Below, piece after piece: positions 1 through 8,117 of a DNA stretch of 64,000 bases. Position 1 is the first letter of the stretch. Every line of letters starts with the position of its first letter. The stretch spans positions 248,001 through 312,000 of the forward strand of contig CALFBH010000041.1 in the NCBI GenBank assembly GCA_937951615.1, in the 5' to 3' direction. This DNA is from an uncultured Saprospiraceae bacterium. GTDB taxonomy: Bacteria; Bacteroidota; Bacteroidia; Chitinophagales; Saprospiraceae. Position numbers and translations under genes: made by a program. The notes beneath the pieces are model-generated. The model did not search any database. It was not told where the DNA came from and saw only the letters and a program-made list of their open reading frames with translations.

Positions 1-100
1 AGTGCATCCGTAATCCCGTTTCGACTTCCAAATAATTGGGCAGGAAAGGATAGTCGGGAATATTTGCAAAACGGCTATCTGCTGTGTTTAAGATGTTCAT
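1..100 (-). CDS. Haloalkane dehalogenase-like alpha/beta hydrolase, N-terminal fragment (cut by window edge)
   Basis: A minus-strand reading frame opens with ATG at position 100 and is still open at position 1, giving 33 codons. The translation starts MNILNTADSRFANIPDYPF and continues with NYLEV and GLRMH. That is the typical N-terminus of haloalkane dehalogenases and close alpha/beta hydrolases (a conserved R-T/A-P/D-x-x-RF-x-x-L/I-P-x-Y/F-P-F opening, then YLEV-GLRMHYxDEG). The catalytic residues lie outside the window, so dehalogenase activity cannot be judged. The gene reads away from the repeat element at 115-278, and no TAnnTTTG promoter is evident between them. Confidence 0.55.
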   Translation of the reverse strand, partial: MNILNTADSRFANIPDYPFLPNYLEVETGLRMH

Positions 101-114
101 ATTGTAAATTTTTC

Positions 115-278
115 GTCCATAGTCCTCAGTCGATAGTCGATGGCTAAATTTTTAAGACATCACGACTTTTATATATTTCACACGCATTTTGCGGAGCAAA
201 ATGAACACAGGAATAGCTTATTAAATACTTGACTCGACAACTATCGACTGCGGACTATGGACTATGGACTATCAACCT
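115..278. repeat. Family A cruciform repeat, copy 1
   Basis: Two inverted arms made of degenerate heptamers (AGTCGAT, AGTCCAT-like) flank a small hairpin, CATTTTGCGGAGCAAAATG, at 185-203. The left arm reads AGTCCTC-AGTCGAT-AGTCGAT; the right arm carries the complement (ATCGACT, ATGGACT twice). The same arm sequence and core recur near 10.66, 17.3, 22.6 and 34.8 kb. It fills the gap between the hydrolase start and the 3' end of the next gene. Confidence 0.85.
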
Positions 279-305
279 AAATAATTGCCTTTGGGTAATT
301 TCCTA

Positions 306-2300
306 CTATCTTATTTTAACGGACTCCATGACATCACCAATTTCTAGTCGATGTATGGCGTCCATGCCTTTTTTCACTTTGGCAAAAATTGTATAACGTC
401 CATCCAGATGATGCGTGGGTGAATGGGTGATAAACCACTGTGTACACTCCGTATCCTTGCCCGCCGATGCCATGCCTACATAACCTTCCGTATCATAATA
501 TTGTGGACCAAGTTCAGAACGAATGGCGTAATCCAGACCGCCCCAACCATCTCCGCGCGGGCAACCTGCCTGCGCTACAAAATTGGGAACAATACGGTGA
601 AAGTTCTTTCCATTATAAAAACCATCGCGGGTCAATTTGACAAAATTGGCGACTGAGCCAGGCGATTCATTGACCAGTAAATCCAGCTCTATAATGCCTT
701 TTTTGCTGATAATCACCGCCACTGGTTTCGCGGGCAATTCGTTAATCAATTCCCAATCAATCGCTTGCTTGCTTTCTGGAGTTACTATGCCTTTTTCTAA
801 ATCGGCATCCTGAAAATAATTAATGGTTCGTTTCAATTCATTATACGCCTCTACATCACGGGGAAGCTGTAATTTTTTGAGCGAATTTCTCATAAACCCC
901 GTTCCGCCAGAATAAGCCTGTCGCATCTTCAAGTCAGGATTGCGCAAGGCACCTGAGGTCGTGGCAATCATCGCTACATCTCCGCTTTCGATGGCTCGTT
1001 TGAAAATTTGTGCCAGCTTTGCTTTTGTGGTGTAGGCAGCCGTTCCCGTAAGGGCATTAAAGTCGGGGCGACTCCGCAAATCAGCTAAAGCCTGTATGCC
1101 ATAGCTCTTAGTCACCGCCGTAGCAGTAGAATCAAAAATTGCTTTTTCTATATAGGCAAAATTGACTGGATGTTCTGCCATTGCCCCTAGTAAAGCTCCT
1201 TTTTCATAAGGATTCTGAGAGTCTTCGTAGTTCTTGATTAAATCCTGACTATAGGAATATCTAGTTTTGGCGAAAGCCGGATTTGTTCGTCCCAAACCTG
1301 CTGCGTACAACTCAGTTCGTACCCGCCAGTTGGAACTAGCTCTTGCAAGATTATAGAGAATTTTACTGTCGTAATAAGACGCATTTTTACGCAAATAAGC
1401 GGCTGCGGTGTAAGCGACATTTCGGTTTCTGTCTTCTGCCGCCCGAAGTGCCAGCGTGCGTGCCGATTTGTAATCATAATCTTTCAAAGCGCGAACCATA
1501 TTCACTTTTACCCGATAATCTTTTTCTATATCAAAAGCTTCTGTGAGGGTAGTCAGCGCAGCAGCCCCTTTAGTTTTGCCAAGCGCAGCCGCTACAAACA
1601 TCCGCACTTCTGGTGATTGTTCTTTATTAAAAACTTCGATGAGTTCCTGTTCGTAATTTTCAATTTTAATATCAGCTGCCCGACGGAGATAATCTGCTGC
1701 TACTTGTTTTACTGAAGCAGGTATATTGAGTTGCAGCAATTCTACCATGCGAGTCGTGCCTTCCGGCAAAGTAATTTTGCGGTTCATAAAACGATAGATG
1801 CTCTTCGCCTGTCCTGCTAACAACAATGTATCCGTTTCTTTATAGGTTTTGACTGAACTGATTTGACGTAAAGTCTCTTTCTTCCCACATTTACCAACTG
1901 CCTCTAATAAGACACCCTGCACTTTTCTTGAGGGTTCTTCTCCAAAAGCAATCACCAAATCTTTTTCTGCTGTTGTCGCTCCAGTTTGACCAAGCGCGTA
2001 AGCCGCTGCATAACGAACCCGCTCTTCGTCATCTTTCAATAATTTGATTAGAGCAGGCACAGCGGCTTCATCCTGTACAGAAGCCAAAGCAGTCGCAGCC
2101 GCATAACGATAAGTCGTATTGGCATCTTCGGTATAAGGTAACAGGGCATCCGTATTCCGCTCGTCTTGCAAGTTGAGAATTTCCTGTACTTTTTCGTTTT
2201 TGATAGAAAAATTATAGGAATTGTCCGGCTCTTCAGGCAGGCAGGCTGTGGCTAATAAGCAGAGTGTTGCGAGTAAGCAGCAGTAAGTTATTGATTTCAT
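306..2300 (-). CDS. Lipoprotein with HEAT repeats fused to a cyclophilin-type peptidyl-prolyl isomerase
   Basis: The 664-residue product starts with a lipoprotein signal peptide (LLATLCLLATAC, lipid-modified Cys at about residue 20). Residues 50-480 are alpha-helical HEAT-type repeats of about 31 residues (patterns such as YRYAAATALASVQDEAAVPAL and VRYAAAYALGQTG). Residues 520-664 form a cyclophilin domain: FHRIVPNFVAQAG, GDGWGG, QWFITHSPTHHLDGRYTIF match the catalytic Arg/Phe/Gln and the F-F-I-T...LDG-x-x-x-F signature. It probably acts in the periplasm on protein folding, with the HEAT scaffold binding clients or partners; that role is inference. It stands alone, downstream of the small membrane protein and separated from it by a palindromic repeat. 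Confidence 0.88.
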   Translation of the reverse strand: MKSITYCCLLATLCLLATACLPEEPDNSYNFSIKNEKVQEILNLQDERNTDALLPYTEDANTTYRYAAATALASVQDEAAVPALIKLLKDDEERVRYAAAYALGQTGATTAEKDLVIAFGEEPSRKVQGVLLEAVGKCGKKETLRQISSVKTYKETDTLLLAGQAKSIYRFMNRKITLPEGTTRMVELLQLNIPASVKQVAADYLRRAADIKIENYEQELIEVFNKEQSPEVRMFVAAALGKTKGAAALTTLTEAFDIEKDYRVKVNMVRALKDYDYKSARTLALRAAEDRNRNVAYTAAAYLRKNASYYDSKILYNLARASSNWRVRTELYAAGLGRTNPAFAKTRYSYSQDLIKNYEDSQNPYEKGALLGAMAEHPVNFAYIEKAIFDSTATAVTKSYGIQALADLRSRPDFNALTGTAAYTTKAKLAQIFKRAIESGDVAMIATTSGALRNPDLKMRQAYSGGTGFMRNSLKKLQLPRDVEAYNELKRTINYFQDADLEKGIVTPESKQAIDWELINELPAKPVAVIISKKGIIELDLLVNESPGSVANFVKLTRDGFYNGKNFHRIVPNFVAQAGCPRGDGWGGLDYAIRSELGPQYYDTEGYVGMASAGKDTECTQWFITHSPTHHLDGRYTIFAKVKKGMDAIHRLEIGDVMESVKIR

Positions 2301-2353
2301 CTTTGTTGAGTGTATTTGGATGTTGGGGTATTTGAGGTATTTGGGTATTGGGT

Positions 2354-2403
2354 TAATTAGATATTGTAGGGCGATTCATGAATCGCCCTACAATATCTAA
2401 TTA
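2354..2403. repeat. Perfect 50-bp palindrome overlapping a stop codon
   Basis: Two 25-bp arms (2354-2378 and 2379-2403) are exact reverse complements with no loop; the centre is GGCGATTCATGAATCGCC. The right arm contains the TAA stop (complement of 2401-2403) of the upstream membrane protein. No T-run follows on either strand, so it is not a standard intrinsic terminator. This type of GGGCGATTCATGAATCGCCC palindrome is REP-like. It may still protect or terminate the transcript. Confidence 0.9.
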
Positions 2404-2754
2404 CGACCTCGCCTTACGTGCATCTCTGAAACTTTTGATAAATACCATTAACGCTGTGAGGCAACTCAATATCATAACACCTGTACGCATTACAGCAAGA
2501 GAATTTACTTCTTCTTTTCCCAATGCGCTTTTCAATGGCATAAACAAAGCAATAAGTAGCAAGAGCGTCAGCAAAACTACGACATGCGCAATAGCTTTAT
2601 TTTCTTTTTTCATCCATGGATGCATTGCCAATAATACGACTCCGACTGCTGGAGCAATCAAAGCAGTAGGGCTTCCACTTCCTGTAAAATAGCCCCAAAG
2701 TCCAAGCCCGATAAGTATAGCTGCGTTAATTAAATTAGCTTGATACGGTTTCAT
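2401..2754 (-). CDS. Small integral membrane protein of unknown function
   Basis: The 117-residue product starts MKPYQANLINAAILIGLGL and contains about four hydrophobic helices: residues 8-24, 29-46, 54-75 and 88-107. A charged Lys/Arg tail follows (FRDARKARS). There is no signal peptidase site and no motif that I recognise. Similar four-helix proteins are common in Bacteroidota and carry no assigned function. The gene has its own ATG at 2754. Its stop codon is embedded in the palindrome at 2354-2403. Confidence 0.7.
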   Translation of the reverse strand: MKPYQANLINAAILIGLGLWGYFTGSGSPTALIAPAVGVVLLAMHPWMKKENKAIAHVVVLLTLLLLIALFMPLKSALGKEEVNSLAVMRTGVMILSCLTALMVFIKSFRDARKARS

Positions 2755-2934
2755 AATGTGTCATTTTTATTTTTTGTTAAACTGTTTGTTTTGCTGATGT
2801 GTATATCTGTTCATTAGTGAATGAGTTGATCTATTTTACCGAATTAACGCATTACCAATCAACCCAGCACTAATTACTCAATTACCAATCACCAAATCAT
2901 AGCAAATGTAGTTCAAAATTATGGAAAAGCGATA

Positions 2935-2942
2935 TAATTTTG
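2935..2942 (+). promoter_or_regulatory. Bacteroidota -7 promoter element for the DUF62 gene
   Basis: TAATTTTG matches the TAnnTTTG consensus of Bacteroidota housekeeping promoters and lies 20 bp before the ATG at 2962. A convincing -33 TTG is not visible. Confidence 0.55.
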
Positions 2943-2961
2943 CGTACTTGCAGGCTAATCT

Positions 2962-3732
2962 ATGACAATCGTAACTCTTACAACGGATTTGGGCAGACGC
3001 GACTACTATGCAGGGCTTATCAAAGGCGGGCTGCTGAGTACCGGAGTGGCATTGAATATCATAGATATTACGCACCACATCAAGACCTATGATATTGTGG
3101 AGGCTTCTTTTGTGTTGGGCAATGTGTATCAAAGTTTTCCGAAAGGCAGTATTCATATTGTCAGTGTGAATAATTTTGATGAAGGTGAAAAGCAGTTTAT
3201 CACAATGGAACATGAAGGGCATTTTTTCATCGGCCCTGATAATGGTATTTTTACGCTGATGTTTGAGGAAATGCCAAAAAAAATCTACGCGATTCCATCC
3301 AAAGATAAAAGCACTTTTCCACTGACTGAAATTTTCGCGCAGGCAGTGGCACACATCAGTTCTGAAGCCCCATTTAAGGAGATTGGAAAGCTGGTCAAAA
3401 AACCTGTACAACGCATCACACTACAAGCGGTCATCAGCAAATCGCAGATACGGGGTTCCGTGATTCATATCGACAATTACGATAATGTCATTTTGAATAT
3501 AAAAAAAGACCTGTTTCTCAGGATGCAGGCAGGGCGTTCTTTTTCTCTATTTTTCAAACGGCATGACCCGATTAAAAGTCTGAGCGAACAGTATAGCGAT
3601 GTGCCTGTCGGTGATACTTTATGCCTGTTCAACTCGGCTGATTATTTGGAAATTGCAATTAATCTTGGAAAAGCCGCCAGTTTATTAGGATTGGCTGTCG
3701 ATGATACGGTACAAATTGATTTTCATGATTGA
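2962..3732 (+). CDS. SAM hydroxide adenosyltransferase (DUF62 / SAM-dependent halogenase family)
   Basis: The 256-residue product matches the fluorinase/chlorinase/duf62 family, whose non-halogenating members hydrolyse S-adenosylmethionine to adenosine and methionine. Visible family features are TTDLGRRDYYAG near residue 7 (adenosyl-binding Asp), IDITHHI near 34, FFIGPDNG near 90 and a C-terminal domain with VIHIDNYDNVILNI (about residues 165-180), equivalent to the usual IDxFGNxxTNI. No halogenase-specific loop was recognised, so hydrolase is the best guess. A TAnnTTTG element precedes it and an ABM-fold monooxygenase gene follows after a heptamer-repeat spacer. Confidence 0.85.
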   Translation: MTIVTLTTDLGRRDYYAGLIKGGLLSTGVALNIIDITHHIKTYDIVEASFVLGNVYQSFPKGSIHIVSVNNFDEGEKQFITMEHEGHFFIGPDNGIFTLMFEEMPKKIYAIPSKDKSTFPLTEIFAQAVAHISSEAPFKEIGKLVKKPVQRITLQAVISKSQIRGSVIHIDNYDNVILNIKKDLFLRMQAGRSFSLFFKRHDPIKSLSEQYSDVPVGDTLCLFNSADYLEIAINLGKAASLLGLAVDDTVQIDFHD

Positions 3733-3812
3733 GTGAATGAATAGATGAATGAGAAACTATGAATGGTGAATTTTAATTCGTAATTAATCCATTCGTAATT
3801 CGTAATTAAAAT
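3733..3812. repeat. Short tandem heptamer tract (GAATGA/TTCGTAA type)
   Basis: The spacer consists of degenerate units: GAATGA-like units at 3733-3775, then TTCGTAA repeated with interspersed TTAATCCA and TTAAAA at 3774-3810. The same TTCGTAA/TTAATCC string recurs at 4176-4210. Confidence 0.7.
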
Positions 3813-3816
3813 ATTG

Positions 3817-4104
3817 ATGTTAAAAAGAATAGTCAAACTAACTTTCAAGGCAGATAAGATAGATGCTTTTCAGGAAATTTTCCAGGAAAAACGGGAGCGG
3901 ATAGAAAGCAGGAATGGCTGTCGTTCTGTACAGTTATTGCGAGACATCGCCAATCCAAATATTTTTTTTACGATTAGTCTATGGGACAATGAAGAATGTC
4001 TGAATGCTTATCGTCATTCGGAATTATTTCAAAGCACTTGGGCAGAGATAAAAACATATTTTGATGATAAACCAGAAGCTTGGAGTCTCAATGATGTTGG
4101 CTAA
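3817..4104 (+). CDS. Antibiotic biosynthesis monooxygenase (ABM) domain protein
   Basis: I chose the ATG at 3817 (MLKRIVKLTFK) rather than the TTG three bases upstream. The 95-residue product is a single ABM/dimeric alpha-beta barrel domain: an N-terminal strand RIVKLTFKADKIDAF, then GCRSVQLLRDIANPNIFFTISLWDNEECLNAYRHSELFQSTWAEIKTYFDDKPEAWS cut here into its strand-helix parts. The W-D-x-x-x-x-L-x-x-Y-x-x-S segment is typical of small quinol monooxygenase/YgiN-like proteins. The substrate is unknown. It may be co-transcribed with DUF62 and aroB. Confidence 0.75.
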   Translation: MLKRIVKLTFKADKIDAFQEIFQEKRERIESRNGCRSVQLLRDIANPNIFFTISLWDNEECLNAYRHSELFQSTWAEIKTYFDDKPEAWSLNDVG

Positions 4105-4210
4105 ATCAAGCAGAGAGACCGCTTCGCTGTCAGAAGAGAGCATTTCACTTCTCATTTTTCAAGCATGTACAAAATTCGTCATTACCAGATTCGTCATTCG
4201 TAATTAATCC
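4105..4210. repeat. Mixed short-repeat spacer (AGAGAGACCGCT and TTCGTCA units)
   Basis: The gap before aroB holds AGAGAGACCGCTTCGCTG with AGAAGAGAG, the same motif that is amplified at 9590-9670 and 15120-15160. It is followed by heptamers TTCGTCA, TTCGTCA, TTCGTAA (4176-4203) ending TTAATCC directly before the aroB ATG. Confidence 0.7.
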
Positions 4211-5278
4211 ATGAACATTATAACATTAAAAGACTACCGCATTTTTGTCGGTGAGGATATATGGACAGAGTTTGCCTACCTTTTAGAGCAAAGAAAGTAT
4301 TCCCGTATCCTGATTTTGGTGGATGAAAATACAGGACGCGACTGCCTCCCGCTCTTCCGCGCCAATATCAACCTGAATGCACACATCATAGAAATTCCAG
4401 CAGGCGAGCCGCACAAAAACATCAAGACCTCTCAGGCGATATGGCAGGCGATGATGGAACATGAAACTGACCGGCGTTCGCTACTCATCAACCTAGGCGG
4501 CGGTGTGATTGGCGATATGGGTGGCTTTTGTGCGAGTACGTTTAAGCGGGGCATTGATTTCATTCAGTTTCCGACGACCCTGCTTTCTCAGGTAGATGCT
4601 TCTGTGGGTGGCAAGCTAGGCATTGATTTTAATCATATCAAAAACTCTATCGGTTTATTTGCCAATCCGCAGGCGGTGTTTATTTATCCGCCTTTTCTCG
4701 ATTCACTTCCTTATCGGGAATTGCGCAGCGGCTTTGCAGAGATTATCAAACATGGACTAATTCTAGATGAAAAATACTGGTCGGCTATCAGTCAGGCAGA
4801 AGAGTTGAATCCGCAAGACCTCACGCGCTTCATCCTTCCCTCTCTCAGTATCAAAAAACATGTTGTAGAAGAAGATCCCTATGAAAAAGGGCTTCGCAAA
4901 GTTCTCAATTTCGGACATACGATTGGTCATGCTGTAGAAAGCTATGCACTAGAAACTGACACCCCACTGCTACACGGCGAAGCCATCGCCATCGGAATGA
5001 TTTGTGAAGCCTGGTTGTCGTATAAGTTTTTTGTCCTCAAACAAAGCGAACTGAAAAGCATCACCGATTTTATCCTGAAAATTTATGGCAAACCCGCCCT
5101 GCATCCCGGCAGCTTCGACCAACTCATCGCCCTGATGCGACAGGACAAGAAAAATGAGCATGAGCAGATTAATTTCACGCTATTGAAATCCATTGGTAAT
5201 GCGGTGGTGAATCAGACTTGTGGAGTGGATGGGATTATTGGGAGTTTGGGGTATTATGAGGGGCTTCAGGCTAAATGA
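4211..5278 (+). CDS. aroB: 3-dehydroquinate synthase
   Basis: The 355-residue product, the normal length for AroB, catalyses the second step of the shikimate pathway (DAHP to 3-dehydroquinate, NAD+ and divalent metal dependent). Diagnostic segments are the nucleotide-binding GGGVIGDMGG at 96-105, PTTLLSQVDASVGGK at 121-135, the metal-ligand region FAEIIKHGLI and NFGHTIGHAVES with the paired histidines. No other shikimate gene is present nearby. The ATG follows directly on a TTCGTAA-type repeat, so the promoter is not obvious. Confidence 0.96.
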   Translation: MNIITLKDYRIFVGEDIWTEFAYLLEQRKYSRILILVDENTGRDCLPLFRANINLNAHIIEIPAGEPHKNIKTSQAIWQAMMEHETDRRSLLINLGGGVIGDMGGFCASTFKRGIDFIQFPTTLLSQVDASVGGKLGIDFNHIKNSIGLFANPQAVFIYPPFLDSLPYRELRSGFAEIIKHGLILDEKYWSAISQAEELNPQDLTRFILPSLSIKKHVVEEDPYEKGLRKVLNFGHTIGHAVESYALETDTPLLHGEAIAIGMICEAWLSYKFFVLKQSELKSITDFILKIYGKPALHPGSFDQLIALMRQDKKNEHEQINFTLLKSIGNAVVNQTCGVDGIIGSLGYYEGLQAK

Positions 5279-5282
5279 AGCT

Positions 5283-5330
5283 TTATTTGAATATCGAACA
5301 GAAGAATATTGAACACTGAATGTCGAAGTA
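5283..5330. repeat. CGAAYAN-type heptamer tract downstream of aroB
   Basis: Degenerate units GAATAT-CGAACAG, GAATATTGAACAC, TGAATGT-CGAAGT follow aroB. They are related to the CGAATA/CGAACA units inside the DUF4175 gene and at 15010-15050. The rest of the 300-bp gap (5331-5578) is AT-rich and shows nothing else I can name. Confidence 0.6.
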
Positions 5331-5578
5331 TTTATGTATGGTACTTCAACATCACCTGTTTCATAAATCAATTGTTTTTTAGATAATCCTAATAATATGC
5401 TTAACTCTATTTTTAATATCCATCCTTAAATCCTATCTTTTTTCACTAAAAAATTTGCTTACATTTTACATTAAAAGCAACTTCAAATATTTTGTATTGT
5501 AAGCCTCACCTTTGAAGTTATCAAAAACAAAAATACACCAAAGCCCAAACTTATCCAATTTTCCCTTATATTTAAACC

Positions 5579-7027
5579 ATGACTTACCAGCTCCTCCAAC
5601 CAGCACTACTCATAGCCTTAGCGGGCTTGTTGCTGCCTTTCCTCATCCACTTATGGAACAGGCGGCGTGGGCGGGTGGTGCAGTTTGGCAGCATACAATG
5701 GCTGGAGGCGACGAAGCGCGAAAAACTGAGTAGCCTTAGTTTTTCGCAGCCCTGGTTATTTTTGTTGCGGGCTTTGTTGATTGCTTTGTGTGTATTGATG
5801 CTGGTCGAGCCAGTGCGGGTGCAGCTTGTGCAATTATTGCCACAAAAAAATCTGAATTGGGTTTTGGTTTCGCCGAATTTGGTGGAGCGGGAGGATTGGC
5901 AGGCAGCTTTTGATACTGTGCAATATCGTGATTATGAATGGCGAGTTTTGTCGGCTGGGTTTCCTGAAATTTCTGTTTACGCTCTGTTTCGCAAAAGCGG
6001 TGGGTTTAAACCCACCGCTTTTGCGAAACGGAGCGAGACACCACTAAACATTTGGTCATTGCTCGCAGATATGCAGGAGCGGGCGGACGCACCAGATAGT
6101 GTGGCTGTATTTTTCTCCCCTGCTTTATCTCAATTCCAACATCAATCACCTGCTTTGCGTTCGCATATTAGTTGGTATGAAGTGCCTGCGGTGGAGGACG
6201 CTTATGCACTGGTGCGTAGCTGGCGCGATGGGAATAAATTGACCTTTTTGATTGGAAAAAGTGAAGCGGAGCAAACGACTTTTGAGCGACGAATCTTCCG
6301 TCTTTGGCAATCCGCTGAAATGCCTGTTCGATTGTCATCTAATGACCTGCCTGATATTTTGGCTGATCTGAATACCAAGTCTGCTTATTTAAAAAATAAA
6401 AAAGAACTCGCAATTCCTATTGAAAAAAAACCTGTATTGCGCATTGCTGTCGAGTATGATTCGAGTTTCAAAACAGACCGCAATTATATTCGAGCGGCTT
6501 TGAAGGCTGTCGCCAAATATACGGACATTGACTTAGTATGGACAAAGCGAAAAGACGAAGACCTGAATGCTCTGTTTTGGTTATCAAAGAAGCCATTGCC
6601 GGATGATTTGCCTCCTAACACTAAGGTGTTTTTGTATCAGCCAGAGCAGGTTTATCGGGAAGACATGGTGACAAGTCAGTTGCTAAACAATAAAAAAGTC
6701 CATATTCTCACACAGCGACTAAGGACTTCGCAGGCAACGGATCAACTCCCACAACGATTATTAAATCTACTACTCACACCCGATGATTTTGATGCTCAAT
6801 TAGAAGTCTTTGACCAACGAAAGCTTATTGCCGAGCAGTATGCAGTCCGACAAATAACTAAGCAGTCGAAAGTAACAGATGAAGTCATAGAGGAAAAACG
6901 GGTCGCTGGTTTTCATCATTGGTTTTGGGCTTTATTATTGTTTGTGTTTTTGTTGGAGCGGGTCTATGCGCATATGAAAACACAAAATCAAACGTCAAAT
7001 TCAAACTCAAAAAGCAATTTACAATAA
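5579..7027 (+). CDS. BatA-like membrane protein (aerotolerance-type N-terminal domain)
   Basis: The 482-residue product begins with the BatA N-terminal domain: a first membrane helix (residues 6-24, LLQPALLIALAGLLLPFLIH), the conserved HLWNRRRGRVVQFGSIQWLE stretch and a second helix (58-76). Residues 90-440 are extracytoplasmic, and a third helix lies at 447-463 before a short tail. In Bacteroidota such proteins accompany MoxR/DUF58 and DUF4175 proteins; here the DUF4175 and a third membrane protein follow, but MoxR and DUF58 are not in the window. Two repeat intrusions are visible: an 18-codon palindrome (codons 135-152) and a dispersed repeat forming the last dozen residues (QTSNSNSKSNLQ). 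Confidence 0.85.
   Translation: MTYQLLQPALLIALAGLLLPFLIHLWNRRRGRVVQFGSIQWLEATKREKLSSLSFSQPWLFLLRALLIALCVLMLVEPVRVQLVQLLPQKNLNWVLVSPNLVEREDWQAAFDTVQYRDYEWRVLSAGFPEISVYALFRKSGGFKPTAFAKRSETPLNIWSLLADMQERADAPDSVAVFFSPALSQFQHQSPALRSHISWYEVPAVEDAYALVRSWRDGNKLTFLIGKSEAEQTTFERRIFRLWQSAEMPVRLSSNDLPDILADLNTKSAYLKNKKELAIPIEKKPVLRIAVEYDSSFKTDRNYIRAALKAVAKYTDIDLVWTKRKDEDLNALFWLSKKPLPDDLPPNTKVFLYQPEQVYREDMVTSQLLNNKKVHILTQRLRTSQATDQLPQRLLNLLLTPDDFDAQLEVFDQRKLIAEQYAVRQITKQSKVTDEVIEEKRVAGFHHWFWALLLFVFLLERVYAHMKTQNQTSNSNSKSNLQ
5981..6034. repeat. 54-bp palindrome inside the BatA-like gene
   Basis: The arms 5981-6007 and 6008-6034 are reverse complements with a single mismatch; the centre is GGTGGGTTTAAACCCACC. 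The palindrome occupies exactly codons 135-152 and is translated as ALFRKSGGFKPTAFAKRS, so it is in frame and begins and ends at codon boundaries. It looks like a REP-type insertion tolerated in a periplasmic segment. Confidence 0.9.
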
Positions 7028-7056
7028 GTCAATTGTCCAGATTGAAAGTGGTGTTT
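6981..7056. repeat. Family I dispersed repeat, copy 1
   Basis: About 75 bp beginning CAAACGTCAAATTCAA, then CAATAAGTCAATTG, and ending ATTGAAAGTGGTGTTTT. It overlaps the 3' end of the BatA-like gene. Clear relatives in the same orientation lie at 14907, 22268 and 27019. Confidence 0.8.
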
Positions 7057-7146
7057 TAAGCCAACACACTGATGCATTTTTCATTTTTTTTCAAAAAAAG
7101 TCCAGAAAATTTATGGAAAAAATGACTTTTCACCCTCTTTATATAT

Positions 7147-8106
7147 GTGGAAACAATACAAACATCAAGAGACGCCTTATGGAAAGGCATTATAGAAGAT
7201 CTATTCGACGACTTCCTTCGGTTTTTTTATCCCGACGATATAGACCTAATTGATTTCAGTAAAGGCTTTGAATTTCTCGACAAAGAACTAGAAGCATTAT
7301 TTCCCGACGCTGAAAGCCGAGACCGTCGTGCTGACAAACTAGTTAAAGTACACACCAAACAAGGAGACACGCAATGGATACTGATACATATAGAGGTTCA
7401 GGGATATTATGACAAATACTTTGCTGAACGGATGTTCAATTATTACTATCGGATACTGGAAAAATACAAAAAGAAGATTGCTGCCATAGCCATTTTTACG
7501 GATGACCATGAATGGTTTCACCCAAAGGCGTATAACAGTAGTTTTTTCGGCACAGAAGTGACTTACAAGTTTCGCACCTACAAATTATCAGAAAAAACAC
7601 TTGCTGATTTTGAGAACTCGGACAATCCTTTTGCTGTTATTATGGAGACGGCATGGTATAGTTTAAAAAAGAATAAACTAGACGATGAAGGCTTATATAA
7701 TTTCAAAATCCAACTGATTCGACGACTGATGGCACTTGAATATACAAAACCTCAAATTGAACGTATTTTCGACTTTATAGACTATTATGTTCGTTTTGAA
7801 AAGCCAGAAAAAAAGCATAAATTTGAAAAAGAAGCAGATATTATTTTACAAAAACGCAAACCGATGGGAATTAGAGAAGAAATATTATATGATGCAAAAA
7901 GGCAGGGAATAGAAGAAGAACGAGAGCGGCTCACAAAAAAATTTGAGCAGCAACGAAAAAAGATTGAACAACAACAACAACAACAATTGGAGCAGAAATT
8001 TAAAACTGCCATTGTAAATCTCAGAGAGAAAGGATTTACAAGCAGAGAAATTGCTGATATATTAGGGCTCTCCATAGAAGATATTTCACGCCTAACGGCC
8101 AGCTAA
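7147..8106 (+). CDS. Rpn-family (PD-(D/E)XK) recombination-promoting nuclease / putative transposase
   Basis: The 319-residue product, with a GTG start (METIQTSRDALWK), matches the Rpn/PD-(D/E)XK transposase-like family. Residues 1-110 hold the nuclease core with RRADKLVKV (acidic residue), GDTQWILIHIEVQG (E-x-Q signature) and DKYFAERMFNYYYRI. Residues 260-290 form a Gln/Lys/Glu-rich coiled coil encoded by CAA runs. The C-terminus (FTSREIADILGLSIEDISRL) is a helix-turn-helix-like segment found in many family members. Family members promote recA-independent recombination in E. coli. It lies between BatA-like and DUF4175 genes that are normally adjacent, so it looks like an insertion. It ends 11 bp before the next start. 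Confidence 0.85.
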   Translation: METIQTSRDALWKGIIEDLFDDFLRFFYPDDIDLIDFSKGFEFLDKELEALFPDAESRDRRADKLVKVHTKQGDTQWILIHIEVQGYYDKYFAERMFNYYYRILEKYKKKIAAIAIFTDDHEWFHPKAYNSSFFGTEVTYKFRTYKLSEKTLADFENSDNPFAVIMETAWYSLKKNKLDDEGLYNFKIQLIRRLMALEYTKPQIERIFDFIDYYVRFEKPEKKHKFEKEADIILQKRKPMGIREEILYDAKRQGIEEERERLTKKFEQQRKKIEQQQQQQLEQKFKTAIVNLREKGFTSREIADILGLSIEDISRLTAS

Positions 8107-8117
8107 TTATAAACCTA

